A stretch of 64,000 nt of DNA from an uncultured Bacilli bacterium (lineage in GTDB: Bacteria > Bacillota_I > Bacilli_A > RFN20 > CAG-826): the NCBI GenBank assembly GCA_944363525.1, contig CALVUF010000004.1, forward strand, positions 17,139-81,138, in the 5' to 3' direction. The notes below the pieces were generated by a model. The model was not told the DNA's origin. It did no database searches and saw only the letters and a list, made by a program, of their open reading frames with translations. Below, in pieces: positions 31,243 through 39,767 of this stretch; positions within the stretch are counted from its first letter, which is position 1; each line of letters begins with the position of its first letter. Made by a program: the position numbers and the translations under genes.

Positions 31243-33201
31243 ATGCTGAGCATATATCCCCATTGTTTGATCTTCAGCCAGGGTGGCGAGACGATAAAAA
31301 TCACCGCGGTTTCTAACTACGCTATTCGGGTCCAAGGAAGCTTTAAGGGAGTAGTGGAAGGGCCAGATTGGTCATTGAAAAACAAACCAGCCAACTGCTT
31401 GACTCGCTTTGTTGATATTTATGGTTACTTATATGTCAATGGTTTGACGGCCAGAATCAGCCATTATGGTCAACTTTCTTTCTTGAAAGAATCGGAAGTG
31501 GTGTTGGAGGAACGCTACCGGGATTTCGGTTACGATCAACCTCATAGCCCGGCCTTAAAGCGAAAAGCCCGGGAATGGACTTCTTATCCAAACGGCGGTT
31601 ATTCGCTTCGTCAATCATTCGAAGGCGATCCCAATGAACGGTTTTATGGGATGGGGCAGTACCAAATGCCTTATCTCAACTTAGCCGGTTGCCACCTCGA
31701 GCTAGCCCAACGAAATTCCCAAGTCAGCATTCCCTTTTTCCTATCTTCTAAAGGATATGGTTTGCTTTGGAATAATCCGGCAGTCGGGGAGGCGTATTTT
31801 GGTAAGGACGGGGTGGAGTTAAAAGCCCATTCCACTCATCATCTGGATTATGTCGTGATCGCGGGTAACTCGCCCAAAGAGATCTTGGAGCACTATACTG
31901 AACTAGTTGGGCGAGCTCCATCTTTCCCCTCGGACTTACTTGGCTTATGGCAAAGCAAGCTTCGCTATCGGATGCCGGCGGAGCTTGACGCGGTGCTGGA
32001 TGGCTATGCTGAGAGAAATCTTCCTCTATCGATGCTGGTCATCGATTTCTTCCATTGGACGAAGCAAGGCGAATGGCAATTCGATCCGAAATACTGGGCA
32101 AATATCGAAGAAACGAATGCAAAAGCCCATCAACAACACGTGAATTTGATGGTTTCAATCTGGCCAACAGTTGATAAAAGATCGAAGTATTACAAGGATT
32201 TATTAGATTCCGGTTGCCTTTTGACTCCCATAAGAGGAACGCAATCCTATGATTATAATGGAGATTGCCTTTTAGTTGATTTCACCTCTGATTTAGCCAA
32301 GGACTTTGTCTTTGATAAGGCCAGTCAATCCTATGGGCGTATCGGCATAGATTACTATTGGCTCGACCAGGCGGAGCCGGAATTCACCGCCTATGATTTC
32401 GATAACCATATTTATTCCCTAGGTCCGTCTTTGGAAGTGGCTAACCTCTATCCGGTTCATTATTTGAAAGCTTTCTCAAATCATACTCCAAAAGGGAAGA
32501 AACTATGTCTGATTCGTTCCAGTTGGTTTGGGGCGCAAGAACTGGGGGCCCTGCTTTGGTCCGGGGATGTGCCGAGCACCTTTGCCTCGCTTAAGGATCA
32601 GTTTGCCGCCTCCTTGAATGTAGGGATCGCGGGGCAAGCCTGGTGGACCTCGGATATCGGTGGATTTTATGGTAACGTCAATGATCCAGTTTGGAGAGAA
32701 CTATTAGTTCGTTGGTTCGAGTGGTCTGTATTCTCCCCGGTGCTTAGGATGCATGGCAATCGGGCCCCATACGATAGCCTTCCCTTAGACGATCGAGACG
32801 TCGGCGGCGGCTTCGCGCCAACCGGCCGACCAAATGAACTTTGGGCATTTGGTGATGACGTTTATTCAATCCTTAAGGAAAACCTTTTATTAAGAGAGTC
32901 ATTGAAACCTTATATCGCCTCTTTGTATAAGCAGGCGAGTGAGTTTGGGTATCCTTTGATGAGACCCCTTTTTCTTGAGTTCCCAGAAGATAAACAAGCC
33001 TGGGTCAACGAAGACCAATATATGTTTGGTTCCAAGTACTTGGTCGCGCCAATTTTCGAGTATGGAATCCGTGAACGTGAGGTCTATTTGCCCGCGGGGA
33101 TTTGGAGGAATCTCCATGATGGGAAAACTTACGTTGGACCAGGGGAAATTAAGGTTTCCTGCCCTTTGAATCAGATAGGAGTTTTCGAGAAGATCGATTG
33201 A
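31243..33201 (+). CDS. Glycoside hydrolase family 31 enzyme (alpha-glucosidase/alpha-xylosidase type)
   Basis: 652 residues, no signal peptide, so cytoplasmic. N-terminal beta-sandwich (to about 225) with the motif RFYGMGQYQ, then the (beta/alpha)8 barrel from GLWQSKLRYRMPAELDAVLD. The catalytic nucleophile Asp375 is in YYWLDQAEPEF, and the acid/base Asp442 in LLWSGDVPSTFASL. LVIDFFHWTKQGEWQFDP and WWTSDIGGFYG are further GH31 landmarks, and RMHGNRAP follows. The substrate is an alpha-glucoside or alpha-xyloside; the exact one is not decided by these motifs. GGAGGCAGGTTG precedes the ATG. It is 27 nt after the TOPRIM-like gene but has core-like codon use, so is probably not part of that module. 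Confidence 0.93.
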   Translation: MLSIYPHCLIFSQGGETIKITAVSNYAIRVQGSFKGVVEGPDWSLKNKPANCLTRFVDIYGYLYVNGLTARISHYGQLSFLKESEVVLEERYRDFGYDQPHSPALKRKAREWTSYPNGGYSLRQSFEGDPNERFYGMGQYQMPYLNLAGCHLELAQRNSQVSIPFFLSSKGYGLLWNNPAVGEAYFGKDGVELKAHSTHHLDYVVIAGNSPKEILEHYTELVGRAPSFPSDLLGLWQSKLRYRMPAELDAVLDGYAERNLPLSMLVIDFFHWTKQGEWQFDPKYWANIEETNAKAHQQHVNLMVSIWPTVDKRSKYYKDLLDSGCLLTPIRGTQSYDYNGDCLLVDFTSDLAKDFVFDKASQSYGRIGIDYYWLDQAEPEFTAYDFDNHIYSLGPSLEVANLYPVHYLKAFSNHTPKGKKLCLIRSSWFGAQELGALLWSGDVPSTFASLKDQFAASLNVGIAGQAWWTSDIGGFYGNVNDPVWRELLVRWFEWSVFSPVLRMHGNRAPYDSLPLDDRDVGGGFAPTGRPNELWAFGDDVYSILKENLLLRESLKPYIASLYKQASEFGYPLMRPLFLEFPEDKQAWVNEDQYMFGSKYLVAPIFEYGIREREVYLPAGIWRNLHDGKTYVGPGEIKVSCPLNQIGVFEKID

Positions 33202-33257
33202 TATTACTTTGCGTTTTCCTATTTCTTATATAATTAAGGATGCCTGGAGGCAAAGAA

Positions 33258-34244
33258 ATGAAGAAACTTCTTTTTGCATCCTTCTTGGCAATCGTGGCTA
33301 TTGGTTTAGCCGGTTGCCAAGAAAAGGATTCCCTCAGCAGTAACCCCTCGACCACGCCGGACGTATCGGATAAAACCGGTTCCGATACTGACAAAAACAA
33401 CTCCAATCCAGTCGAAGATTTCACCATCAAAGTCAGCGATAACGGATTATCGGCGGAAACTTCTAGCTATACATTTGCGACTTTGCAAGAAGGCGACACG
33501 TTCCCGCCGGACGCCAAAATTCGTTTGACCACCGATGACCAATGGGCCGTTTGCTCTTCCCTCAATGAACGTTACACCAAGTTCACGGCCGAGGATCCCG
33601 ATGTTTTACCTGAGGGATCCGTCGATTGGGATATCGTCACTAAAGAAGACCTTGGCATTGGAAACGAATCCAATGAGATCGTCGCCATCGATTTGATGTT
33701 CGACCGGGAGTTGATTAAGCCCGGTGAAAGCAAATTGAAATTCGAGACTCGGGGTTATAACGGGAGCACTACGGTGACGGGTAAGACGACAACAATCTGC
33801 CTCGATATCATCGTCAAGGAGTTTGGGACGATTGAAGTGCCGACCTATAACATTGACCTCGAACTCGACTTAACTGGCTTATCCGACATCATCGTGGAGA
33901 CGGAAACCGACGCTGAATCGATCAACTGGACCACAACTGACTCGACCCCGGAAGAAGAGGTCTATGGTTACTCCGCCGACTACAGCCGGAGCCTCACGAT
34001 TCAGCCGACCCATCCCAAAGTGAAAATCGAGGGGATGAAATTCGCGGTTGGGCATTCCTATCACACTTGGATCTTCATCGAAGGGGAGGTTCGGGTTTGG
34101 ATCGCCTTAGAGGCTGATGGCTTTTCAGACGATTACGAATTGACCCCGAATAAAGACAATAGCCAATCTAGCCTAGCGGTTAAAAAAGACGGGGTTACGG
34201 TTAAGGCAAAACTCGGCGATTACTATTCGCTTGATATGCGATAA
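33258..34244 (+). CDS. Acidic lipoprotein of unknown function
   Basis: 328 residues from MKKLLFASFLAIVAIGLAGC with the lipobox Cys at 20. A Ser/Asp/Asn-rich linker (22-55) leads to a mature part rich in Thr, Glu and Asp with predicted beta strands (VEDFTIKVSDNGLSAETSSY). No catalytic motif is seen. A TATAAT (33229-33234) lies 5 nt before an earlier in-frame ATG at 33240, but TGGAGG before 33258 and the signal peptide favour the later start. It ends in a terminator. Confidence 0.75.
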   Translation: MKKLLFASFLAIVAIGLAGCQEKDSLSSNPSTTPDVSDKTGSDTDKNNSNPVEDFTIKVSDNGLSAETSSYTFATLQEGDTFPPDAKIRLTTDDQWAVCSSLNERYTKFTAEDPDVLPEGSVDWDIVTKEDLGIGNESNEIVAIDLMFDRELIKPGESKLKFETRGYNGSTTVTGKTTTICLDIIVKEFGTIEVPTYNIDLELDLTGLSDIIVETETDAESINWTTTDSTPEEEVYGYSADYSRSLTIQPTHPKVKIEGMKFAVGHSYHTWIFIEGEVRVWIALEADGFSDDYELTPNKDNSQSSLAVKKDGVTVKAKLGDYYSLDMR

Positions 34245-34268
34245 GCCCGCAGTTCTAACTTATTAATT

Positions 34269-34310
34269 AACGCCATTATTGCCTATTTATCGTGTCTTAA
34301 TGGCGTTTTT
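34269..34310 (+). terminator. Terminator of the lipoprotein gene
   Basis: AACGCCATTA / TAATGGCGTT, a perfect 10-bp stem with a 19-nt loop, then T. The -10 (TATAGT, 34324) of the next gene follows closely. Confidence 0.8.
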
Positions 34311-34361
34311 GCGTTATTTTCGCTATAGTGGCCTTAATTAGTAGGAGGTTCACTTGCGGCA

Positions 34362-34862
34362 ATGAGATTACGCAATATCGAATTGGATGATTTAAAGGAA
34401 CTGCAGATTATGCTGAAGGACTTTTGGTCCACTCAGTTAGTCGAGGCATCGAAAGCTGATATCCTTGAGGATATCCGGAGGATGTTAAGTCCCAAATGCT
34501 ATTCCTATCTTCTTGATGTCGATGGGAAAACCGCCGGCTTCATCCATGTCGATGAAAAGTATGGCTATGTCAATAACATCGAATATCTTTACATCAAGCC
34601 GGAATACCGGGGCCAAGGTCTTGGTTCCTTCGTTTTGACCGAAATTAAGAAAATCCTTTTCGCCGATGGGCTGGAAAGAGTCCAGATCGAGGTCAATCCC
34701 TCGAACCTTAAAGCCTTAAAGCTTTACCATTCCTTAGGCTTCGATAACATCGATACCTTGACCTTATCGACCGAGATCGTTGGGAAGACCGAGGTCAAAA
34801 CAGTCTTTGGGCTGGACTTTAAGATTAACGAGATAAACCTATTCGCTCACAAGAAGAAATAA
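34362..34862 (+). CDS. GNAT-family N-acetyltransferase
   Basis: 166 residues, a single GNAT domain. The acetyl-CoA motif is NIEYLYIKPEYRGQGLGSFV (RGQGLG pyrophosphate loop, about 74-93), followed by VQIEVNPSNLKALKLYHSLGF, the conserved C-terminal helix with the Tyr near the thioester. The substrate is unknown. AGGAGG lies 13 nt before the ATG, a rather long spacing. Convergent with the next gene, whose stop is 3 nt away. Confidence 0.9.
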   Translation: MRLRNIELDDLKELQIMLKDFWSTQLVEASKADILEDIRRMLSPKCYSYLLDVDGKTAGFIHVDEKYGYVNNIEYLYIKPEYRGQGLGSFVLTEIKKILFADGLERVQIEVNPSNLKALKLYHSLGFDNIDTLTLSTEIVGKTEVKTVFGLDFKINEINLFAHKKK

Positions 34863-34864
34863 GG

Positions 34865-35239
34865 CTAGGCTAAACTAGGTAGCAAGAAGAAGGAACACAT
34901 CTTCTCAACTTTGACTATCTCGGCTAAACCAGCTTCGAAGCAACGGGCTTTGATCTCTATCCCGTCGAGTAAGTCGGTGTAATAGAAAGATATAGGCTGA
35001 TTGCCGGCTAAATCTTTTACTAAAGGGAACAGTTGGGTGAAGGAAGTTTTCTCCGAAGGGTAATCGATCTTGATAGCCATCTTATAGCCATATTGCCCTT
35101 TGGCTACCTCTGCATAGGTTGGATGGGACTTTTGGCCGTTGATGCCACCTAATTTAGCTGAGGAGATATTGGGCAGGGCTTGGAATCGTTCGGCTTCTTT
35201 CTCAATTCCCTCGAAACTGACGTAGATGGTCTTTTTCAT
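34865..35239 (-). CDS. Small conserved-looking protein of unknown function
   Basis: 124 residues from MKKTIYVSFEGIEKEAERFQ. No family recognised. It has alternating strands and helices, an NGQKSHPTYAEVAKGQYGYK segment in the middle and FYYTDLLDGIEIKARCFEAG near the end. No signal peptide, so cytoplasmic. Its TATAAT lies 10 nt before the ATG with no Shine-Dalgarno. It is divergent from the GH3 gene with only 61 nt between the starts, so the two may be co-regulated. Confidence 0.65.
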   Translation of the reverse strand: MKKTIYVSFEGIEKEAERFQALPNISSAKLGGINGQKSHPTYAEVAKGQYGYKMAIKIDYPSEKTSFTQLFPLVKDLAGNQPISFYYTDLLDGIEIKARCFEAGLAEIVKVEKMCSFFLLPSLA

Positions 35240-35300
35240 AACGCGCGTTATTATAAGGCATCCTTTATTTATTCTTATTAAAAAAGGATAATTCGCCTGT
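35240..35300. promoter_or_regulatory. Back-to-back leaderless promoters with a CG palindrome
   Basis: Minus strand: TATAAT (35250-35255), then AACGCGCGTT, a perfect palindrome, directly before the ATG at 35239. Plus strand: TTTATT, 17 nt, GATAAT (35287-35292), 8 nt before the GH3 ATG at 35301. Neither start has a ribosome binding site. Confidence 0.6.
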
Positions 35301-37697
35301 ATGAAGAAAAGCAAAGTCGATGATCTGGGCTTAACGATTGAGGAAGAACTGCCCCTTCTTTATGGCGGTGGCAATTGGAATTTCCATGGGGTTCCTTCCC
35401 TGGGATTAAACGGTATCAGCCTTCGGGATGGGCCGCTGGGGTTACGGATGGCCGATGTCTCGACCGCTTTAGAATCGAACGTCACCTTGCCTTCCACTTG
35501 CTATCCCTCCCCTTCTTTGTTGGCCTGCTCTTTCGATCCCTCTTTGCTAGAGGAAGTCGGGTCCTCAATGGGGAAGGATTGCCGGCAGAATAAAGTCAAT
35601 GTCCTTTTGGCCCCGGCGATCAACATCAAGCGGAATCCTCTCTGCGGGCGGAACTTCGAATACTACTCCGAGGATCCTTATTTGACCGGCAAGCTCGCCA
35701 GCGGCTTCGTCAAAGGGCTGCAGAAAGAAGGGGTCGGGGCCTGCCTCAAGCATTTCGCCTGCAATTCCCAGGAAAACGGCCGGATGGTCAATGACTCCAT
35801 CGTCGATGAGCGGGCTTTGCATGAAATCTACCTCAAAGGGTTTGAAATCGCCATCACCGAGGCCCGGCCTTGGACTTTGATGACGAGTTATAACAAGATC
35901 AACGGCACTTATGCCAGCGATTGCGATTACCTGCTTAAGGATCTATTGCGGAATGAATGGCATTACAATGGGGTCGTGATGTCTGATTGGGGCGGGACCG
36001 CCCATTTCGTCCGTTCCCATAATTATGGGTTGGACGTCGAGATGCCTTGCCATATCGATCGGAGCAAAGACTTATTGAAAGCCTTAAGGATGGGTAAGCT
36101 GGACCGACATGCGGTCAAGACCACCGCCGAACGGGTCATCGCCCTTTCCAAACGGGTCCAGTCCTATGCCGATAAGCCGTTCGAATATTCCGAGAAAGTC
36201 GCTTCCGAGGTGGCTTTGAAATCGGCGCTTCATTCGATCGTCTTGCTGAAAAACGAAGGGATCCTGCCTTTGAAGAAGGGGCTCGGAAATGTCGCCATCA
36301 TCGGGTCTTTAGCCAAGCAACTACGGATTTCCGGCGGGGGATCATCCTGCGTCAACGCCCTTCATCCAGCCAGTTTCCTCGATTGCTTAAAGAAGGAAGA
36401 GAAAGCGAACTTTGCCATGGGCTATTCCTTCAATCCCAAAGACGACCAAGAGGCCTTACGGATCGAGGCGGCCGACCTAGCAGCCAAGAAGCAATCGGTA
36501 ATCCTTTTCTTAGGCTTAAGCGAGCATAACGAATCGGAAGGGTTCGACCGTGAGACCCTTTGCCTTCCCGAATCCCAACTCCGTCTTTTCGATTCCTTGT
36601 ATTCGGTTAATCAGAATATCATCGTCGTCTTAAACGTCGGGGCGCCGGTCGAGTTGCCTTTCGCCACTAAGTGCCAGGCGATTCTGCTTTGCTATCTCCC
36701 GGGGCAAGAAGGGGGCGAGGCTTTACGCCAAATTATCTCCGGCGAGGTTTCCCCCTCGGGCAAATTGGCCGAGACTTGGCCGATCCACCTCTCCGATGTC
36801 CCCTCTTTCGGTTTCTATCCTGGGACCGAGGTCCAATCGATTTATCGTGAATCGATTTACGTCGGTTACCGTTATTATCTTTCCTGCGACAAGAAAGTCC
36901 GCTTCCCCTTTGGCCGGGGTCTAAGCTATGGGAAATTCAAATACGGCAAATTGACCCTCTCGGATAAAGCGCTAGGGGAAGGAAAGGAAGTTTCAGCTAC
37001 TTTGGAAGTGACCAACACTTCTTCCGTCGCCTCTGAACTCACCGTCTTGCTTTTCACCGAGCCGACCGAAGGCAATGTCTTTAAGGCCAAGCGGACCCTG
37101 ATTGGTTTCCAAAAACAAGCCTTGGGACCGAAGGAGACGAAGATCTATCAGTTCGCCATCCCCTATTCGGCTTTGTCCCATTACGATACCGGCACTTCTT
37201 CTTTCTTAGTCGAAGGAGGCAAATACCTGATCGAGGCCTGCTCCGATGCCGAGACCGTTGAGGCGAAAGCGGCCCTCAAGGTGACCTCTCCTGATGAATT
37301 CGCCTCGAAGATGAACTCGATGCCGATTTATTACAACGTCCCCAAGGGCGGCTTCCTCCAATATGACAATGATTTCGAGGACCTATTGGGCCACCATGTC
37401 CCGGTGAGCAAGGATCCCCGGAGCCGGCCTTATACCCTGAATTCGACTTTCGGCGATATCGCCGGCACCTGGATTGGGAAGATCTTGATGAAGAAGGCCA
37501 AAGCCACTTTCCCGGTCGATGAAAACGATGGGTTCAGCATCATGATCAATAAGTCGATCGCCGCCACCCCGATCCGGAACATCGTCATGAACGGCTATAG
37601 CCAGAAGTTCGCCTTGGCGGTGGTGGATTTCGCCAACGGCCATAAGCTTAAGGCGTTGATCCATTTGCTATTCGGGGTCCAACGCCATGATCTTTGA
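35301..37697 (+). CDS. Glycoside hydrolase family 3 beta-glucosidase-like enzyme
   Basis: 798 residues, no signal peptide. N-terminal barrel domain: GLNGISLRDGPLGLRM, APAINIKRNPLCGRNFEYYS, GVGACLKHFACNSQE (KHF motif) and GVVMSDWGGTAH, where Asp229 is the catalytic nucleophile. A second alpha/beta sandwich (LGLSEHNESEGFDRETLCLP) should provide the acid/base, and a fibronectin-III-like domain (about 550-680) follows, with VEVTN-like LEVTNTSSVASELTVLLF. The last 120 residues are an extra tail. It removes terminal beta-linked sugars, presumably after import of oligosaccharides. It overlaps the downstream hydrolase gene by 11 nt. Confidence 0.93.
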   Translation: MKKSKVDDLGLTIEEELPLLYGGGNWNFHGVPSLGLNGISLRDGPLGLRMADVSTALESNVTLPSTCYPSPSLLACSFDPSLLEEVGSSMGKDCRQNKVNVLLAPAINIKRNPLCGRNFEYYSEDPYLTGKLASGFVKGLQKEGVGACLKHFACNSQENGRMVNDSIVDERALHEIYLKGFEIAITEARPWTLMTSYNKINGTYASDCDYLLKDLLRNEWHYNGVVMSDWGGTAHFVRSHNYGLDVEMPCHIDRSKDLLKALRMGKLDRHAVKTTAERVIALSKRVQSYADKPFEYSEKVASEVALKSALHSIVLLKNEGILPLKKGLGNVAIIGSLAKQLRISGGGSSCVNALHPASFLDCLKKEEKANFAMGYSFNPKDDQEALRIEAADLAAKKQSVILFLGLSEHNESEGFDRETLCLPESQLRLFDSLYSVNQNIIVVLNVGAPVELPFATKCQAILLCYLPGQEGGEALRQIISGEVSPSGKLAETWPIHLSDVPSFGFYPGTEVQSIYRESIYVGYRYYLSCDKKVRFPFGRGLSYGKFKYGKLTLSDKALGEGKEVSATLEVTNTSSVASELTVLLFTEPTEGNVFKAKRTLIGFQKQALGPKETKIYQFAIPYSALSHYDTGTSSFLVEGGKYLIEACSDAETVEAKAALKVTSPDEFASKMNSMPIYYNVPKGGFLQYDNDFEDLLGHHVPVSKDPRSRPYTLNSTFGDIAGTWIGKILMKKAKATFPVDENDGFSIMINKSIAATPIRNIVMNGYSQKFALAVVDFANGHKLKALIHLLFGVQRHDL

Positions 37698-38613
37698 TTG
37701 GCTTTTCGGCAAAGCCCTTCATACCGTCTTCGGCAAGCGGGGCGATGGGTTAGCCAGCTTCCGTTATCCCCCAATCAGCTCTTTCGGGGTCAAGACCAAG
37801 CCTTTCTCTTTTTATAGCGATGGCACCGTCCTTAATGGGGAGGTAGCTTATCCAACGGGAAAGCCTTTGGGCTTAATCGTTTTCTTCCATGGCTTAGGGG
37901 CTGGCTATACCGCCTATTCGCAGGAGATCGCCTTCTATGCTAGCCAAGGGTATTTGGTCTATGCCTATGATTATCATGGCTGCATGACTTCCTTAGGACG
38001 GGACATGATCGATCTGGGCCATCCTTTGATTGATCAAAAGGCTTTCTTCGCTTTCTTGGATAAACAAATCGAGGCTAAGGGATTGACCCGTTATTCGATC
38101 GGCCATTCTTGGGGCGGTTACTTATCTTCCGTTACCTTGGCTTTCCCGAAATATCAAATAGAAAAAGCCATCTCCTTCGCCGGCTTCCTCGATATCCCTT
38201 CCATCATCTTAGAAAGCGCCCCCTCCTTAAAGAAGATGAAGGGGAAGATCGGAAAGTATTTCGCTAAGCGTTATGGCGCGGTGGCGGGGCAATCGGTCAT
38301 CGAGGTTGCGCGAATTAGCCAAAAGCCCCTCCTCTATATCCAAAGTGACGAGGACAACATGGTCCCTTATGCCGATAATTTTGTGAAACTTCAGTCCGCC
38401 GGCCTCCCGAATGTTAAGACGGTGGTGGCCCAAGGAAGAGGCCATCAGCCTTATTGGAAGAATGATAGCTACCATTATTTCCAGCAGATCAACGAGCAAT
38501 ATAAGCCGGGATCATATAACCGCGATCCACATTTCGTCATCGATTATCGGAAACTTCAGCAAGATGATCCGATAATTATGAAAAGTACAATCGACTTTTT
38601 GAAACTAGGGTAG
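37687..38613 (+). CDS. Alpha/beta-hydrolase (serine lipase/aminopeptidase S33-like)
   Basis: 308 residues. Oxyanion region VFFHGLGAGYTAYSQEIAFY, then YAYDYHGC and the nucleophile elbow SIGHSWGGYLSS with Ser141. The Asp is likely in LLYIQSDEDNMVPYADNF and the His in VVAQGRGHQPYW. No signal peptide. It lies in one operon with the GH3 enzyme (11-nt overlap), so it may remove acyl decorations from the same glycan; this is inference. The C-terminal part (PHFVIDYRKLQQDDPIIM) is shared by several hydrolases of this group. Confidence 0.85.
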   Translation: MIFDWLFGKALHTVFGKRGDGLASFRYPPISSFGVKTKPFSFYSDGTVLNGEVAYPTGKPLGLIVFFHGLGAGYTAYSQEIAFYASQGYLVYAYDYHGCMTSLGRDMIDLGHPLIDQKAFFAFLDKQIEAKGLTRYSIGHSWGGYLSSVTLAFPKYQIEKAISFAGFLDIPSIILESAPSLKKMKGKIGKYFAKRYGAVAGQSVIEVARISQKPLLYIQSDEDNMVPYADNFVKLQSAGLPNVKTVVAQGRGHQPYWKNDSYHYFQQINEQYKPGSYNRDPHFVIDYRKLQQDDPIIMKSTIDFLKLG

Positions 38614-38619
38614 TAGAAT
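38591..38619 (+). promoter_or_regulatory. Promoter of tRNA-Leu/tRNA-Arg
   Basis: TCGACT (38591-38596), 17-nt spacer, TAGAAT (38614-38619), overlapping the end of the hydrolase gene and lying 9 nt before the tRNA. Confidence 0.6.
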
Positions 38620-38628
38620 ACCGCCCGT

Positions 38629-38714
38629 GCACTGGTGGCGGAACTGGTATACGCGCTAGTCTCAGGAGCTAGTCGGGCTTCCCGGTGTGAGTTCAAATCT
38701 CATCCAGTGCACCA
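38629..38714 (+). tRNA. tRNA-Leu (anticodon CAG)
   Basis: 86 nt, class II with a long variable arm; acceptor GCACTGG / CCAGTGC, anticodon stem CTAGT / GCTAG with loop CTCAGGA, T arm with GTTCAAATC, CCA encoded. Confidence 0.95.
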
Positions 38715-38728
38715 TATAATTGGCTGCT

Positions 38729-38805
38729 GCGCTCATAGCTCAGTTGGATAGAGTGCAAGCCTCCGAAGCTTGAGGTCGGGCGTTCGAGTCGCCCTGGGCG
38801 CGCCA
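38729..38805 (+). tRNA. tRNA-Arg (anticodon CCG)
   Basis: 77 nt; acceptor GCGCTCA / TGGGCGC (one G-T pair), anticodon stem CAAGC / GCTTG with loop CTCCGAA, T arm with CGTTCGAGTCG, CCA encoded. Same transcript as tRNA-Leu, 14 nt apart. Confidence 0.95.
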
Positions 38806-38817
38806 AAAGGAAAATTA

Positions 38818-38841
38818 CCTCGGATTCATCCGAGGTTTTTT
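38818..38841 (+). terminator. Terminator of the tRNA-Leu/tRNA-Arg unit
   Basis: CCTCGGA-TTCA-TCCGAGG followed by TTTTTT; same stem as the tRNA-Pro terminator at 23590-23614. Confidence 0.9.
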
Positions 38842-39101
38842 GTTGACGAACAACATCTTAAAATAGCCTAAATTCAGCAGTATATATAAACCGGAATATG
38901 AAAAGTGCAAAAGCGATAAACATTCGATAAACACTCATCCCAAATCTAGCAAAATCTAACAAAATATAACCTAGTTTTTGGTTAGGGTTTAAAGAAGATT
39001 AGACGTAATAATGACATGTTATATCAAATAGTATTTGCACGAAAAAAGAGACTGTTAGAAGCGTCTAAGTTCTTCCAATTCAATGAGGGCTATCACTAGG
39101 C

Positions 39102-39767
39102 TTAATTATTCAAAGCCCAAGCAATGCCTTTGGCCATCCGTTTCTCCTCGTCGACGAAGTGGTTGCCGGCATTCATCTGCAATATCGTTTCGATTCCTCT
39201 TTCTGTCAATAAGCGGTGCAACTCTAAGGTATTATCCTCGACCGGTTGGAGTATTTTGTTCTTAGAATGCTTTTCCCTATCGCCTAAGGATAAGTAGATA
39301 GATTTGACGGTCGGGCGAAGCGGGTTTTCCTTTGCATAATCCAAGAAGCTTGGATACCAAAGCGATCCCGAGGCCGAAACTAAGGAATCGAAGTAATTGG
39401 TCTTAAATCCGGCATATATGGCAAATAAGCCGCCGAGTGAGTAGCCAGCTAATATCTTTTTCCTTGGCCTTAATCCTGCTTTTTCTTCGATCGAGGGCAA
39501 CAGTTTTTTGATTAGATGATCCAAGTATTGCTCGGCCTTCCCTTGGCAGGGCGTGTCATGCCGACTGATGGGTGGGATGGGCCAAGGGGTCAAATCGTCA
39601 TCCCAATGAAGGTTGGAGATGACGATGAGATTGGCTTCGATAGACGTGATCTTATCGAGCTCGGCTTTGACGATCTCCCCGTTCTTCATATAGGAATTAA
39701 GGACGACCAAAGGGGCGGTCTTATCCGAATCGAAGAAGGTTTCGATTACCAAGTCATCTCGTTCCAT
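39102..39767 (-). CDS. Esterase of the alpha/beta-hydrolase fold (esterase D / enterochelin esterase-like)
   Basis: 221 residues, no signal peptide. The nucleophile elbow is AGYSLGGLFAIYAGF (Ser about 120), followed by LVSASGSLWYPSF, a segment typical of the esterase D/Fes-like family. IYLSLGDREKHSKN should carry the Asp, and MNAGNHFVDEEKRM the His. Family members cleave ester or thioester links, including those of non-ribosomal products. Its start lies inside the end of the adenylation-GNAT gene (14-nt overlap), so the two are translationally coupled and probably act on the same small molecule. Confidence 0.82.
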   Translation of the reverse strand: MERDDLVIETFFDSDKTAPLVVLNSYMKNGEIVKAELDKITSIEANLIVISNLHWDDDLTPWPIPPISRHDTPCQGKAEQYLDHLIKKLLPSIEEKAGLRPRKKILAGYSLGGLFAIYAGFKTNYFDSLVSASGSLWYPSFLDYAKENPLRPTVKSIYLSLGDREKHSKNKILQPVEDNTLELHRLLTERGIETILQMNAGNHFVDEEKRMAKGIAWALNN

